Assembly (NCBI RefSeq): GCF_025907915.1
Contig: NZ_JAPAAF010000001.1
Location: 186,001-250,000, forward strand
Reading direction: 5' to 3'
DNA length: 64,000 nt
DNA from: Gaoshiqia sediminis
GTDB taxonomy: Bacteria; Bacteroidota; Bacteroidia; Bacteroidales; Prolixibacteraceae
Part shown: one piece after another, positions 36,419 through 43,699 of the stretch
Layout: every line of letters begins with the position of its first letter
How positions within the stretch are numbered: position 1 is the stretch's first letter
Notes under the pieces: generated by a model
Seen by the model: only the letters and a program-made list of their open reading frames with translations
What the model was told of the DNA's origin: nothing
Database searches by the model: none
Made by a program: the position numbers and the translations under genes

Positions 36419-36522
36419 AAAAATAAGAGGAGATCGTGATTGGGCACATCTGGCAACGACTTGAAAAGGGAAAACCGTTCGTGTGCCGCATTCACGCAAC
36501 ATTATTAAAAGAGAAGCAAAAA

Positions 36523-37269
36523 ATGAATCAAAATACTCCCGTTATAACCGTCAAAAATCTGGTCAAAAAGTTCGGCTCCTTCACAGCCAACGATCACCTG
36601 AATTTCGAAGTCTATAAGGGCGAAATCTTTGGGTTTCTCGGGGCTAATGGGGCCGGAAAAACTACAGCCATGCGCATTCTTTGCGGACTGTCGAGCCCAA
36701 CGTCGGGAGAACTGACGGTGGGCGGGTTCGATGTGTACAGGCAAACCGAGCAGATCAAGCGCAATATTGGCTACATGAGCCAGAAGTTCTCGCTGTACGA
36801 GGATCTGACCATTGCCGAAAACATTCGCTTTTACGGTGGTATTTACGGCATCCCGGTGAAACAACGCAAGGAAAAAGAACACCTGCTGTTGAAAAAACTT
36901 CAGCTGGAGTCTGAGCGCAATAAGCTGATTGCCTCCCTGCCGCTGGGCTGGAAACAAAAGTTGGCCTTTTCCATTGCCCTGCTGCACGACCCGAAGATTG
37001 TCTTCCTCGACGAGCCCACCGGGGGAGTCGACCCGATTACCCGGCGCCAGTTTTGGGACTTCATCTACGAAGCGGCTGCCGAAGGAAAAACCATTTTCGT
37101 AACCACCCACTACATGGACGAGGCCGAATATTGCGACCGCGTTTCCATCATGGTGGATGGCCGAATTGCGGCCCTCGACACGCCCGATGCGCTGAAAAAG
37201 CAGTTTAATTCGGAAGACATGAACGGCGTCTTTCTCCAACTGGCCCGCCATGCCAGGAACGGTGACTAA
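36523..37269 (+). CDS. ABC transporter ATP-binding protein 2 (YbhF C-half-like)
   Basis: 248-residue ATPase with Walker A GANGAGKTT (near residue 40), Walker B IVFLDEPTGGVDP (near 160) and switch region VTTHYMDEAEYCDR containing the H-loop His. The signature is degenerate, LPLGWKQKLAF in place of LSGGQ, as in the second half of YbhF, so one of the two composite ATP sites may be weak. The ATG at 36523 (MNQNTPVITVKNL) is the domain start; the frame from 36436 adds intergenic sequence. Its stop is one base before the left heptamer array of S23 unit 1. Confidence 0.9.
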   Translation: MNQNTPVITVKNLVKKFGSFTANDHLNFEVYKGEIFGFLGANGAGKTTAMRILCGLSSPTSGELTVGGFDVYRQTEQIKRNIGYMSQKFSLYEDLTIAENIRFYGGIYGIPVKQRKEKEHLLLKKLQLESERNKLIASLPLGWKQKLAFSIALLHDPKIVFLDEPTGGVDPITRRQFWDFIYEAAAEGKTIFVTTHYMDEAEYCDRVSIMVDGRIAALDTPDALKKQFNSEDMNGVFLQLARHARNGD

Positions 37270-37270
37270 T

Positions 37271-37305
37271 AAGTAATGAGTCGTGAGTAGCGAGTCGTGA
37301 GTAAT
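37271..37305. repeat. Left heptamer array of S23 unit 1
   Basis: Five 7-base units: AAGTAAT, GAGTCGT, GAGTAGC, GAGTCGT, GAGTAAT. The array starts two bases after the ATPase 2 stop. It is roughly complementary, unit for unit, to the array at 37708-37742. Confidence 0.85.
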
Positions 37306-37329
37306 AAGGATATACCTAATAAGATCGAT

Positions 37330-37683
37330 ATGAATAATTTTAAAGAATTGAACGTGTGGCAAAAGGCAATCAAACTTGTAACTGCTGTTTATAAAAACAC
37401 GCAATCATTTCCTAAGGAAGAAATTTATGGATTGAACTCGCAAATCAGACGCGCGGCTGTTTCCATTCCATCCAACATTGCAGAAGGCGCCGGAAGAAAA
37501 ACTTTAGGGGATTTTAGTCATTTTCTGGATATTGCCCGTGGATCTTCATTTGAACTTGAAACACATTTGATTATTGGACTCAATCTCGGCTATCTTAAAC
37601 AAACTGATTTTGATTCTTTGATTTCGGATTTAGATGAAATTCAACGAATGATAACAGGATTACAAAATTCATTAAACCACTGA
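37330..37683 (+). CDS. S23-type four-helix-bundle protein, copy 1
   Basis: 117-residue protein of the 23S rRNA intervening-sequence (S23/IVP) family, a pentameric four-helix bundle also related to Avd of diversity-generating retroelements. Family hallmarks are FKELNVWQKAI, SFPKEEIYGLNSQIRRAAVSIPSNIAEGAGR and GSSFELETHL. Its role is unknown; relatives bind nucleic acid. It is inserted between pump genes and is visibly richer in A+T than they are, which suggests separate ancestry. Inverted heptamer arrays lie on both sides. It is about 60 percent identical, counted by eye, to copy 2. Confidence 0.9.
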   Translation: MNNFKELNVWQKAIKLVTAVYKNTQSFPKEEIYGLNSQIRRAAVSIPSNIAEGAGRKTLGDFSHFLDIARGSSFELETHLIIGLNLGYLKQTDFDSLISDLDEIQRMITGLQNSLNH

Positions 37684-37707
37684 ATGCGATTGGCGGGATT
37701 CAACCGA

Positions 37708-37742
37708 ACTACTCATGTCTCGCTACTCATTACTCAATACTC
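37708..37742. repeat. Right heptamer array of S23 unit 1
   Basis: ACTACTC, ATGTCTC, GCTACTC, ATTACTC, AATACTC, i.e. five units of NNNACTC, the reverse complement of GAGTNNN. Six more bases lead straight to the permease ATG at 37749, so the array fills the leader of that gene. Confidence 0.85.
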
Positions 37743-37748
37743 GTTGCT

Positions 37749-38855
37749 ATGAAACGTTTCTTCGGATTTGTAAAAAAAGAATTCTTTCACATCTTCCGCG
37801 ATGTGCGGACCATGATTATCCTGTTTGGCATTCCGATTGCCCAGCTGTTGCTGTTCGGGACGGTTATCACCAACGAAATCAAGGATGCGCACCTGGCCAT
37901 CTACGACCAGTCGAAAGATGAAGTAACCCGCGAAATTACCGACAAGCTGCTGTCGTCGGGCTATTTTGTACTCAATAGTTACCTGGACAATGACGGCGAC
38001 ATTGAAGCCATCTTCAAAAAGGGAAAAGTAAAAGAAGTGCTGGTGTTCGGGCCCAACTTCGGGCAAACCCTGGAGCGAGAAGGCAAGGCCGACGTGCAAA
38101 TTATTGCCGACGCATCCGACCCCAATGTGGGCAAACTGCTGGCAAGCTACACCACGGGCATCATCAACGACTACATCCTGAAAGAAATGGGCGAACTGAA
38201 AATGCCCATGCAGATCACCCCCGAGGTACGCATGTTTTACAACGAAGAACTGGAATCGGTGTACATGTTTGTGCCGGGCATCATGGCCATGATACTGATG
38301 CTCATTTCGGCCATGATGACCTCCATCTCCATTACCCGCGAAAAAGAGTTGGGCACCATGGAAATCCTGTTGGTGTCGCCCCTGCGACCGGTGCAGATCA
38401 TCCTCGGAAAAGTGGCGCCGTACCTGATTCTCTCCGTAGTCAATGCCGTGATGATTTTGGGGATCGGCCACCTGGTTTTCGGCGTGCCCATTCACGGCAG
38501 TTGGGTGTTGCTCATGGCCGAAAGCATCCTGTTTATCCTGATGGCGCTCTGTTTGGGGATACTGATTTCCGCAGTGGCCAAAAACCAGATGGTGGCCATG
38601 TTCATTTCGCTGGTGGCGCTCATGCTGCCCACCATCTTGCTGTCGGGCTTCATGTTTCCGATCGAAAACATGCCCGTTCCGCTGCAAGTATTGTCGCATC
38701 TGATGCCGCCGCGCTGGTTCATCGTCATTCTGAAAAACATCATGCTGAAGGGCACCGGCTTCCTGTTCGTGTGGGAGGAAACGCTGATCCTGATCATCAT
38801 GGCAGCCGTGTTTACCGCCATCGCTGTGAAGAAGTTTAAAACGAGGCTGGAGTAG
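37749..38855 (+). CDS. ABC-2 type permease 1 (YbhS/YbhR-like)
   Basis: 368-residue inner-membrane subunit of the efflux pump: N-terminal helix (KKEFFHIFRDVRTMIILFGIPIAQLLLFG), a large periplasmic domain (about 45-170), then five helices with the ABC-2 signature region ITREKELGTMEILLVSPLRPVQIILGK. It pairs with the permease at 39377. Its 5' leader is the right array of S23 unit 1, with no recognisable ribosome-binding site, and its stop codon is the first triplet of the left array of unit 2. Confidence 0.9.
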   Translation: MKRFFGFVKKEFFHIFRDVRTMIILFGIPIAQLLLFGTVITNEIKDAHLAIYDQSKDEVTREITDKLLSSGYFVLNSYLDNDGDIEAIFKKGKVKEVLVFGPNFGQTLEREGKADVQIIADASDPNVGKLLASYTTGIINDYILKEMGELKMPMQITPEVRMFYNEELESVYMFVPGIMAMILMLISAMMTSISITREKELGTMEILLVSPLRPVQIILGKVAPYLILSVVNAVMILGIGHLVFGVPIHGSWVLLMAESILFILMALCLGILISAVAKNQMVAMFISLVALMLPTILLSGFMFPIENMPVPLQVLSHLMPPRWFIVILKNIMLKGTGFLFVWEETLILIIMAAVFTAIAVKKFKTRLE

Positions 38856-38908
38856 CTTGAAGCTTCAAGTTGCAAGCTACAAGCTGCTGGCTGCAAGCCG
38901 CAAGTGAT
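38853..38908. repeat. Left heptamer array of S23 unit 2
   Basis: Eight 7-base units starting at the permease 1 stop codon: TAGCTTG, AAGCTTC, AAGTTGC, AAGCTAC, AAGCTGC, TGGCTGC, AAGCCGC, AAGTGAT. The consensus AAGCTNC differs from the GAGTNNN of unit 1. Confidence 0.87.
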
Positions 38909-38963
38909 GAAACAAACAGTGAGCGTTAAATCAATATAAAAGTGTTAATCAGAACGAAACATC

Positions 38964-39323
38964 ATGAAAGATTTTAAAAAATTAAAAGTTTGGCAAAAAG
39001 GAATTGATCTGGTTGTTGATATTTACAAAACATCAAAATCTTTTCCTAAAGAAGAACTTTACGGGCTAACCAGCCAAATAAGGCGCTGTGCTATTTCTGT
39101 CCCGTCGAACATTGCCGAAGGTTCCGGAAGAAACTCTGACAAGGATTTTCATCGTTTTCTGGATATTTCATTGGGCTCTTCATTTGAACTCGAAACACAA
39201 CTGATTATCGCCAACAAATTGGAGTATCTGTCTGAAAACGAATTTGACGAATTGACAAAGAAAATTCAGGAAGAACAAAAAATGATTACAGGCCTTCAAA
39301 AAAGTATAAATATCAGTAAATAG
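38964..39323 (+). CDS. S23-type four-helix-bundle protein, copy 2
   Basis: 119-residue member of the same S23/IVP family as copy 1: FKKLKVWQKGIDLV, SFPKEELYGLTSQIRRCAISVPSNIAEGSGR, GSSFELETQL and MITGLQKS near the end. It is A+T-rich against its neighbours and lies between the two permease genes of one pump, an unlikely place for a functionally related subunit. It is flanked by inverted arrays of a heptamer different from that of copy 1. The function is unknown. Confidence 0.9.
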   Translation: MKDFKKLKVWQKGIDLVVDIYKTSKSFPKEELYGLTSQIRRCAISVPSNIAEGSGRNSDKDFHRFLDISLGSSFELETQLIIANKLEYLSENEFDELTKKIQEEQKMITGLQKSINISK

Positions 39324-39335
39324 TAACTAACTGCT

Positions 39336-39376
39336 CCAGGCTTGGCTTGTAGCTTGCAGCTTATAACTTGCAGCTT
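39336..39376. repeat. Right heptamer array of S23 unit 2
   Basis: GTAGCTT, GCAGCTT, ATAACTT, GCAGCTT (39349-39376), preceded by decayed CAGGCTT-GGCTT. The reverse complement gives AAGCTGC-type units matching the left array. The last unit ends at the base before the permease 2 ATG. Confidence 0.85.
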
Positions 39377-40495
39377 ATGCGCACAATTAGATACATCCTT
39401 CAAAAAGAATTCATCCAGGTTTTCCGGAACAAAACCATGCTGCCCATGATTTTTGTGCTGCCGCTGATGCAGATGCTGGTGCTGGTTTTTGCGGCTACCT
39501 ACGACCTGAAAAATGTCGATATTTATGTGGTTGACAATGATCTTTCGGAAACCTCGCGCGAGTTGACGGGGCGCTTCCAGGGATCGCCGTTCTTCCGGCT
39601 GCACGATGCCTCGTTCGACCTGGAGGATGCCGAAAATAGTTTCAAACGGGAAGAGGCCGATTTTGTGATGGTAATTCTGCAAGGATTCGAGCGTGCCTTG
39701 GTTCGTGAGGACGAAGCCAATGTGCAGTTGTTGATTAATGCCATCGATGGCAGCAAGGCCTCGCTTGTTTATTCCTATGCACAGGGAATTCTCTCGGGCT
39801 TTAACAAAGCGGTGATTGCCGAGTGGAAAGGCTTGCCCGAGTTTAACCCGCCCCGGCGCATCGATTCGAAACAAAGTTACTGGTATAATCCGGAGCTGGA
39901 CTACAAATGGTACATGGCGCCGGGCATCCTGGCCATTTTGGTGACCATCATCGGCATGTTCCTCTCGGGCATGAACCTGGTACGCGAAAAGGAAATCGGT
40001 ACCATCGAGCAGCTCAACGTAACGCCCATTAAAAAATACCAATTCATCCTGGGCAAGTTGCTGCCTTTTCTGGTGATTGCCCTTTTCGACCTGGCCTTTG
40101 GGCTGGTCATTGCCCGGCTCGTGTTCGACTTGCCCATCGTGGGAAGTTTGCCCTTGTTGTTTGGCTTTGCCGCCCTCTACCTGATCGGGGTGCTGGGTCT
40201 GGGGCTGTTCATCTCCACGGTTACCGAAACCCAGCAGCAGGTGATGTTCCTGACCTTCTTTTTTATGATGATTTTTGTACTGATGGGCGGCATCTTCACC
40301 CCGGTGGAAAGCATGCCCCGCTGGGCACAACTTCTCGACCGACTCAACCCGATCTACTATTTTATGCGCATCATGCGAATGGTGGTGCTGAAAGGTTCCG
40401 GCTTTTCCGATTTGATCGACGAGTTCGTTTCGCTCATCCTTATCGGATTGTCGTTTCTTAGCCTGGCCATTTGGCGCTACCGGAAAACCAACTAG
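39377..40495 (+). CDS. ABC-2 type permease 2 (YbhR/YbhS-like)
   Basis: 372-residue inner-membrane permease: N-terminal helix (RYILQKEFIQVFRNKTMLPMIFVLPLMQMLVLVF), periplasmic domain (about 45-175), then helices with the region VREKEIGTIEQLNVTPIKKYQFILGKLLPF. It forms the membrane channel with permease 1, driven by the two ATPases. The ATG at 39377 is used; an in-frame TTG at 39368 lies inside the heptamer array. It is the last gene of the efflux operon. Confidence 0.9.
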   Translation: MRTIRYILQKEFIQVFRNKTMLPMIFVLPLMQMLVLVFAATYDLKNVDIYVVDNDLSETSRELTGRFQGSPFFRLHDASFDLEDAENSFKREEADFVMVILQGFERALVREDEANVQLLINAIDGSKASLVYSYAQGILSGFNKAVIAEWKGLPEFNPPRRIDSKQSYWYNPELDYKWYMAPGILAILVTIIGMFLSGMNLVREKEIGTIEQLNVTPIKKYQFILGKLLPFLVIALFDLAFGLVIARLVFDLPIVGSLPLLFGFAALYLIGVLGLGLFISTVTETQQQVMFLTFFFMMIFVLMGGIFTPVESMPRWAQLLDRLNPIYYFMRIMRMVVLKGSGFSDLIDEFVSLILIGLSFLSLAIWRYRKTN

Positions 40496-40533
40496 CAACA
40501 GGATGTGAATGGTTGTGTGGCGTGAAAGCCCCT

Positions 40534-40557
40534 CCCCGTCGGTAATTACCGGCGGGG
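40534..40557. repeat. GC-rich palindrome after the efflux operon
   Basis: CCCCGTCGGTAA-TTACCGGCGGGG is a 24-base palindrome with one wobble pair, in the gap between convergent genes. It lacks a T-run, so it may be an extragenic palindrome or a factor-dependent 3' end. Confidence 0.5.
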
Positions 40558-40583
40558 CAGTCTATTGGATTGTGTAGAGGGGA

Positions 40584-41084
40584 TTAGTCCTTTATCATCA
40601 ATTTAATATGTCCTTTTTTCTGATTTCCTGAATCGTTGGATTCTAAGGCCTCAATACGTATAATATTTTCAGGATTTAATCCGGATAATCTCGACCAGGT
40701 TACAGAATCCCATTGCTGGCTTTGTCCGTTTATTTCAATCAATCCAAAAAAATTATCATGAATCCAAAAATCTGTTTCTTTTAAAATCTGTTTCAGTCCA
40801 GCATTTATTGAATCTTTGCTGGTAATCAGAACAACTCCTTTGTAAATGGCCACTCCTTGGGCGTCAAACAGAGTATCCCCTTTAATAGACACTGATTCAA
40901 TTTGGTCCGGAAAGTCCAAAATCGTCTTATGGTTTATCAATGTCATAGGAAATCCATCATAGATAATTAATGGCTCCAGTTGATTTATATGAGGACTGGG
41001 ACCTATCCGGATTTCTTTTTCCTGGCTAAAACAGGTTAGGGAAATCAAGAAAATAAAGCAGAGTATTAATGAGCTTTTAATCAT
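40584..41084 (-). CDS. Secreted protein with two TonB-plug-like segments
   Basis: 166-residue exported protein with a signal peptide (SSLILCFIFLISLTCFSQ). It has two segments recalling the core of TonB-receptor plugs: LIIYDGFPMTL with QIESVSIKG and GVVLITSKDS, then GLIEINGQSQQW with NIIRIEALE and GHIKLMIKD. No barrel follows and no receptor is adjacent, so it may be a free plug-like domain protein or a remnant. The Met starting the signal peptide is used; a longer frame adds 24 residues. I do not recognise a named family. Confidence 0.65.
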   Translation of the reverse strand: MIKSSLILCFIFLISLTCFSQEKEIRIGPSPHINQLEPLIIYDGFPMTLINHKTILDFPDQIESVSIKGDTLFDAQGVAIYKGVVLITSKDSINAGLKQILKETDFWIHDNFFGLIEINGQSQQWDSVTWSRLSGLNPENIIRIEALESNDSGNQKKGHIKLMIKD

Positions 41085-41365
41085 TGTGTTGTCATGACTT
41101 GAGTATGGGCTGAATTCCTTTTTTATCATAGCTTGTTGTTTTTGTTTTTCTCCCAATTGTCAAATACCTGAATCTTTACTTTTCTGTTTTTTGAGAATAG
41201 AATTGTTCTCCTTTATGATTAACTTCTTTCAACTCATTGTTTTTTCATGTAATGAGGCGTCTCAGTTTATTTCCCCTAAATTTATTTCTGTATGCTCGCT
41301 TATAAGAATAAACTTACTGCTCCGTTTCGGATGTATCATCAGAGTTGGTCCGGAATTATTTTCTA

Positions 41366-41758
41366 TTACTTACCCGCAATTTTTGAAAAGGAGGCGGTTC
41401 GCAACAGTTTTTTGATGTGGTTTCCGGCCCGGAAGACCATATTGATTTTCCGGATGTTGGTTTCGTTTACGGCTTCGGGGGTGTCCGAACCATCGCACTG
41501 CACATGCAGCGAGAAAATGCCCAACCGGCCCAGTTCCACACTGTAGTTATCGAGCAATAATTTGGGGATCTCTTCGGTAAGCGCCGAGAGTGCTGCATGA
41601 AGGTCGGCCTGATGAAGGGTGCATTTTCCGGCAATGAGCGTGGCCAACTCGTCGAGCCCGATTTTTTTACGGTTCGAAATGCGCGGGTAATAGCGGTAAA
41701 CACCACCATCTTTCTGTCCGGGTTGCCCCAGACGTGTCACGTTGTAGCGGATTGTCAT
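41366..41758 (-). CDS. HU-like DNA-binding protein (HU-HIG type)
   Basis: 130-residue protein of the Bacteroidota HU/IHF-like group. The N-terminal TIRYNVTRLGQPGQKDGGVYRYYPRIS is the group-specific extension, followed by the HU fold (LDELATLIAGKCTLHQADLHAALSALTEEIPKLLLDNYSVELGRLGIFSL) with the DNA-binding arm reduced. These are chromosomal or phage-associated architectural proteins of uncertain role. The ATG at 41758 gives the family start; a longer frame to 41872 is unsupported. Upstream lie two AT-rich palindromes. Confidence 0.82.
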   Translation of the reverse strand: MTIRYNVTRLGQPGQKDGGVYRYYPRISNRKKIGLDELATLIAGKCTLHQADLHAALSALTEEIPKLLLDNYSVELGRLGIFSLHVQCDGSDTPEAVNETNIRKINMVFRAGNHIKKLLRTASFSKIAGK

Positions 41759-41848
41759 ATCGTTGGTTTTATGCGAAAATAAGTAATGGGCAATTTTCTT
41801 GTCCATTAGCAAGATATAATACATATGGATGTAATGCAAATTTGATGC

Positions 41849-41901
41849 GCATAAAACATTACTTTTATGCATACCAAAAATTATTTTAATGCGCGTTAAA
41901 A
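41849..41901. promoter_or_regulatory. Palindromes upstream of the HU-like gene
   Basis: GCATAAAA-CATTAC-TTTTATGC is a perfect 8-6-8 inverted repeat (41849-41870), and TTTTAATGCGCGTTAAAA (41884-41901) is palindromic apart from one base pair. Both contain or abut ATGC/GCGC cores. Operator function is a guess. Confidence 0.4.
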
Positions 41902-42022
41902 ATATAGTTAACCAGCATCAAACGATTAAAAGATCAGGATATAATTTTCAGTCATGCCGATGAATTTCTTTTCCCATCCGGGCATCATTCGTGCCCGTAC
42001 GGACATTTCGAAATAGAGCAGG

Positions 42023-42535
42023 CTAATAGTCCTCTTCCCATTTCTCTTTCGGGTCGTTTGGGAAGGTGACGGTTTTCCACGAAAACTTCAGGATGTTGGG
42101 CCTGGCCAGTCGCTTGTAATCGGCATATTTCATCCGTACCAGTTCGGTATGCGAACCCGCGTTGAAGGCAATTTCTTCGTTCCGGGTCAAAGCTTCGGCC
42201 ACAAACACATCCATATTGAACAGTTTGCCAAAGGGCGGCATGGCTCCCGGTTGGCATCCCGGGAAAAGGCTCAGGAACTCGGCTTCGGTAGCCAGGCTTA
42301 CATTCCGTGTTCCCAGCATTTCCTTCAGCAGGTCGAAATCAACCTGGTACGAAGCCGGTAACACCGCCATGGCCATCTTGCCGTTTACGAGGATCATCAC
42401 GGTTTTGGCAAATTCCTTTCCGGCAACGTGGGCCGATGCGGCAATTTCCTGCGCGGTAAAAGCAACCGAATGTTTGATGGTTACATACTTCACGTGGTTT
42501 TGGTCAAGATAGTTTTTTAGTTTTTCGACTGGCAT
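42023..42535 (-). CDS. YbaK/EbsC-type aminoacyl-tRNA deacylase
   Basis: 170-residue trans-editing enzyme that hydrolyses mischarged tRNA such as Cys- or Ala-tRNA(Pro). Typical segments are HSVAFTAQEIAASAHVAGKEFAKTVMILVNGKMAMAVLP, with the conserved Lys of the deacylase pocket, and GCQPGAMPPFGKLFNMDVFVAE with the GxxPP loop. It is followed by a Glu/Tyr-rich tail of about 15 residues. It stands alone. Which tRNA it edits cannot be inferred. Confidence 0.87.
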   Translation of the reverse strand: MPVEKLKNYLDQNHVKYVTIKHSVAFTAQEIAASAHVAGKEFAKTVMILVNGKMAMAVLPASYQVDFDLLKEMLGTRNVSLATEAEFLSLFPGCQPGAMPPFGKLFNMDVFVAEALTRNEEIAFNAGSHTELVRMKYADYKRLARPNILKFSWKTVTFPNDPKEKWEEDY

Positions 42536-42778
42536 GGCTTTAGGTTTTTAAGTTTCAATGGCACTGTTAAAATAGCTCTCGTTATAAAGAGTTTCCGGTT
42601 CGTGTAAATGTTTACCAGCTCCTGCCGAAAATGTTTCAGAAAAAGGGCATGGAGAAATCCGGCGGTGCGGCGCACCGGAATGAATACGTCAACTTCCCGG
42701 AAAACCTGCCTGCCGGATGTCACCCTATTGCATCAATCTCGTATATCTTGTTTGGGTAACAAGATGGGGGGATGCGTT

Positions 42779-43141
42779 ATGGAACCGATGATTGACAAAA
42801 CACAGTTCGGGAATATTACCATTTCCGGCAAACGTTACGAGTACGATGTGGTGATCCGGCTCGACGGGCATGTGGAAAAGCGAAAAAAGAAACTATCGAA
42901 GGTGAAGTACGGAACTTCCCATAAAATATCGCTGGAAGAAGCCGAGTATATTTATCAGGAAGGGGCACAAGAGCTGATTATCGGCACCGGGCAGGTAGGG
43001 TATGTTCAACTTTCGGGCGAGGCAGAGGAGTATTTCAATGAGCACGAGTGTCCGGTAAAGTTGCTCCCAACGCCCCAGGCCGTCCGTGTTTGGAACGTTT
43101 TGGAAGGAAAAGTGATCGGCATGTTTCATGTTACCTGCTGA
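42779..43141 (+). CDS. Mth938-domain protein
   Basis: 120-residue protein of the Mth938/NDUFAF3-like fold: KTQFGNITISGKRYEYDVVI, HKISLEEAEYIY, ELIIGTGQVGYVQLS, LPTPQAVRVWN and the C-terminal FHVTC. The family is widespread and its biochemical role is unsettled. The ATG at 42779 gives the domain start; the open frame further upstream to 42608 is not family-like. PEBP follows after 49 bases. Confidence 0.8.
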   Translation: MEPMIDKTQFGNITISGKRYEYDVVIRLDGHVEKRKKKLSKVKYGTSHKISLEEAEYIYQEGAQELIIGTGQVGYVQLSGEAEEYFNEHECPVKLLPTPQAVRVWNVLEGKVIGMFHVTC

Positions 43142-43190
43142 GGGGCGGTGTTACGGAAAAATACAAAGGCAAACGTAAAAAGTAAAAGTT

Positions 43191-43643
43191 ATGGAAATTC
43201 ATAGTTCAGCTTTTGACGAGGGAGCAACCATCCCCCAAAAATACACCTGCGACGGGCCGAATGTTTCGCCGCCTTTGCGTTGGTCAGGAATCCCGGGCGG
43301 GACGAAAACGCTTGCCCTGATTTGCGACGATCCGGATGCGCCGGTGGGTACCTGGGTGCACTGGGTAGTTTGGAATATACCGGCTGCCACAACGGAACTG
43401 GCCGAACATGTGCCTCCGGTGGAATTGATGGCTGGCGGGGCCATACAAGGAAAGAACGATTTCCGAAAGATTGGTTACGGAGGCCCTTGTCCACCGCACG
43501 GGAGCCATCGCTACTTTTTCAGCCTGTTTGCACTCAACACTGAGTTGCATCTGAAACCGGGCAGCACAAAGGCAGAACTGTTAAAAGCTATGGATGGGCA
43601 TATCCTGGCCGAAGCTTTGCTGATGGGGCGGTACCAGCGATGA
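43191..43643 (+). CDS. YbhB/YbcL-type PEBP (Raf kinase inhibitor-like) protein
   Basis: 150-residue phosphatidylethanolamine-binding-protein homologue. Conserved pocket blocks: KYTCDGPNVSPPLRWSGIP, ALICDDPDAPVGTWVHWVVWNIP and the GGPCPPHGSHRYFFSLFAL ligand-binding region. There is no signal peptide. The function in bacteria is uncertain. It is convergent with the DUF5916 pseudogene; the gap contains TTGAAAG...CTTTCAA, a weak hairpin. Confidence 0.88.
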   Translation: MEIHSSAFDEGATIPQKYTCDGPNVSPPLRWSGIPGGTKTLALICDDPDAPVGTWVHWVVWNIPAATTELAEHVPPVELMAGGAIQGKNDFRKIGYGGPCPPHGSHRYFFSLFALNTELHLKPGSTKAELLKAMDGHILAEALLMGRYQR

Positions 43644-43699
43644 AGAAAATGTCAGAATGTTGAAAGAATTTCTATCCTTTCAATTTCTTCAATTCTCTT

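Noticed and set aside
37734-38699. Long open frame (321 codons) opposite permease 1
   Set aside because: It is antisense to a clear ABC-2 permease, is His/Gln-rich and has no motif.
37271-39376. Heptamer arrays as CRISPR arrays
   Set aside because: Units are 7 bases with no unique spacers, are degenerate, and no cas gene is near. They are direct short tandem arrays in inverted pairs around S23 genes.
39296-40498. Long open frame (400 codons) on the minus strand opposite permease 2
   Set aside because: The reading has low-complexity His/Gln-rich composition, no family motif, and lies exactly antisense to a clear permease. It is a frame shadow.
42663-42677. CGGTGCG-G-CGCACCG palindrome before the Mth938-like gene
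   Set aside because: Perfect 7-1-7 symmetry but no repeat in the window and no promoter boxes near it; too little to call an operator.
43660-43683. TTGAAAG...CTTTCAA stretch after PEBP as another heptamer array
   Set aside because: Only one 7-base inverted pair is clear and the rest is low-complexity A/T. It fits a weak terminator for convergent genes better.
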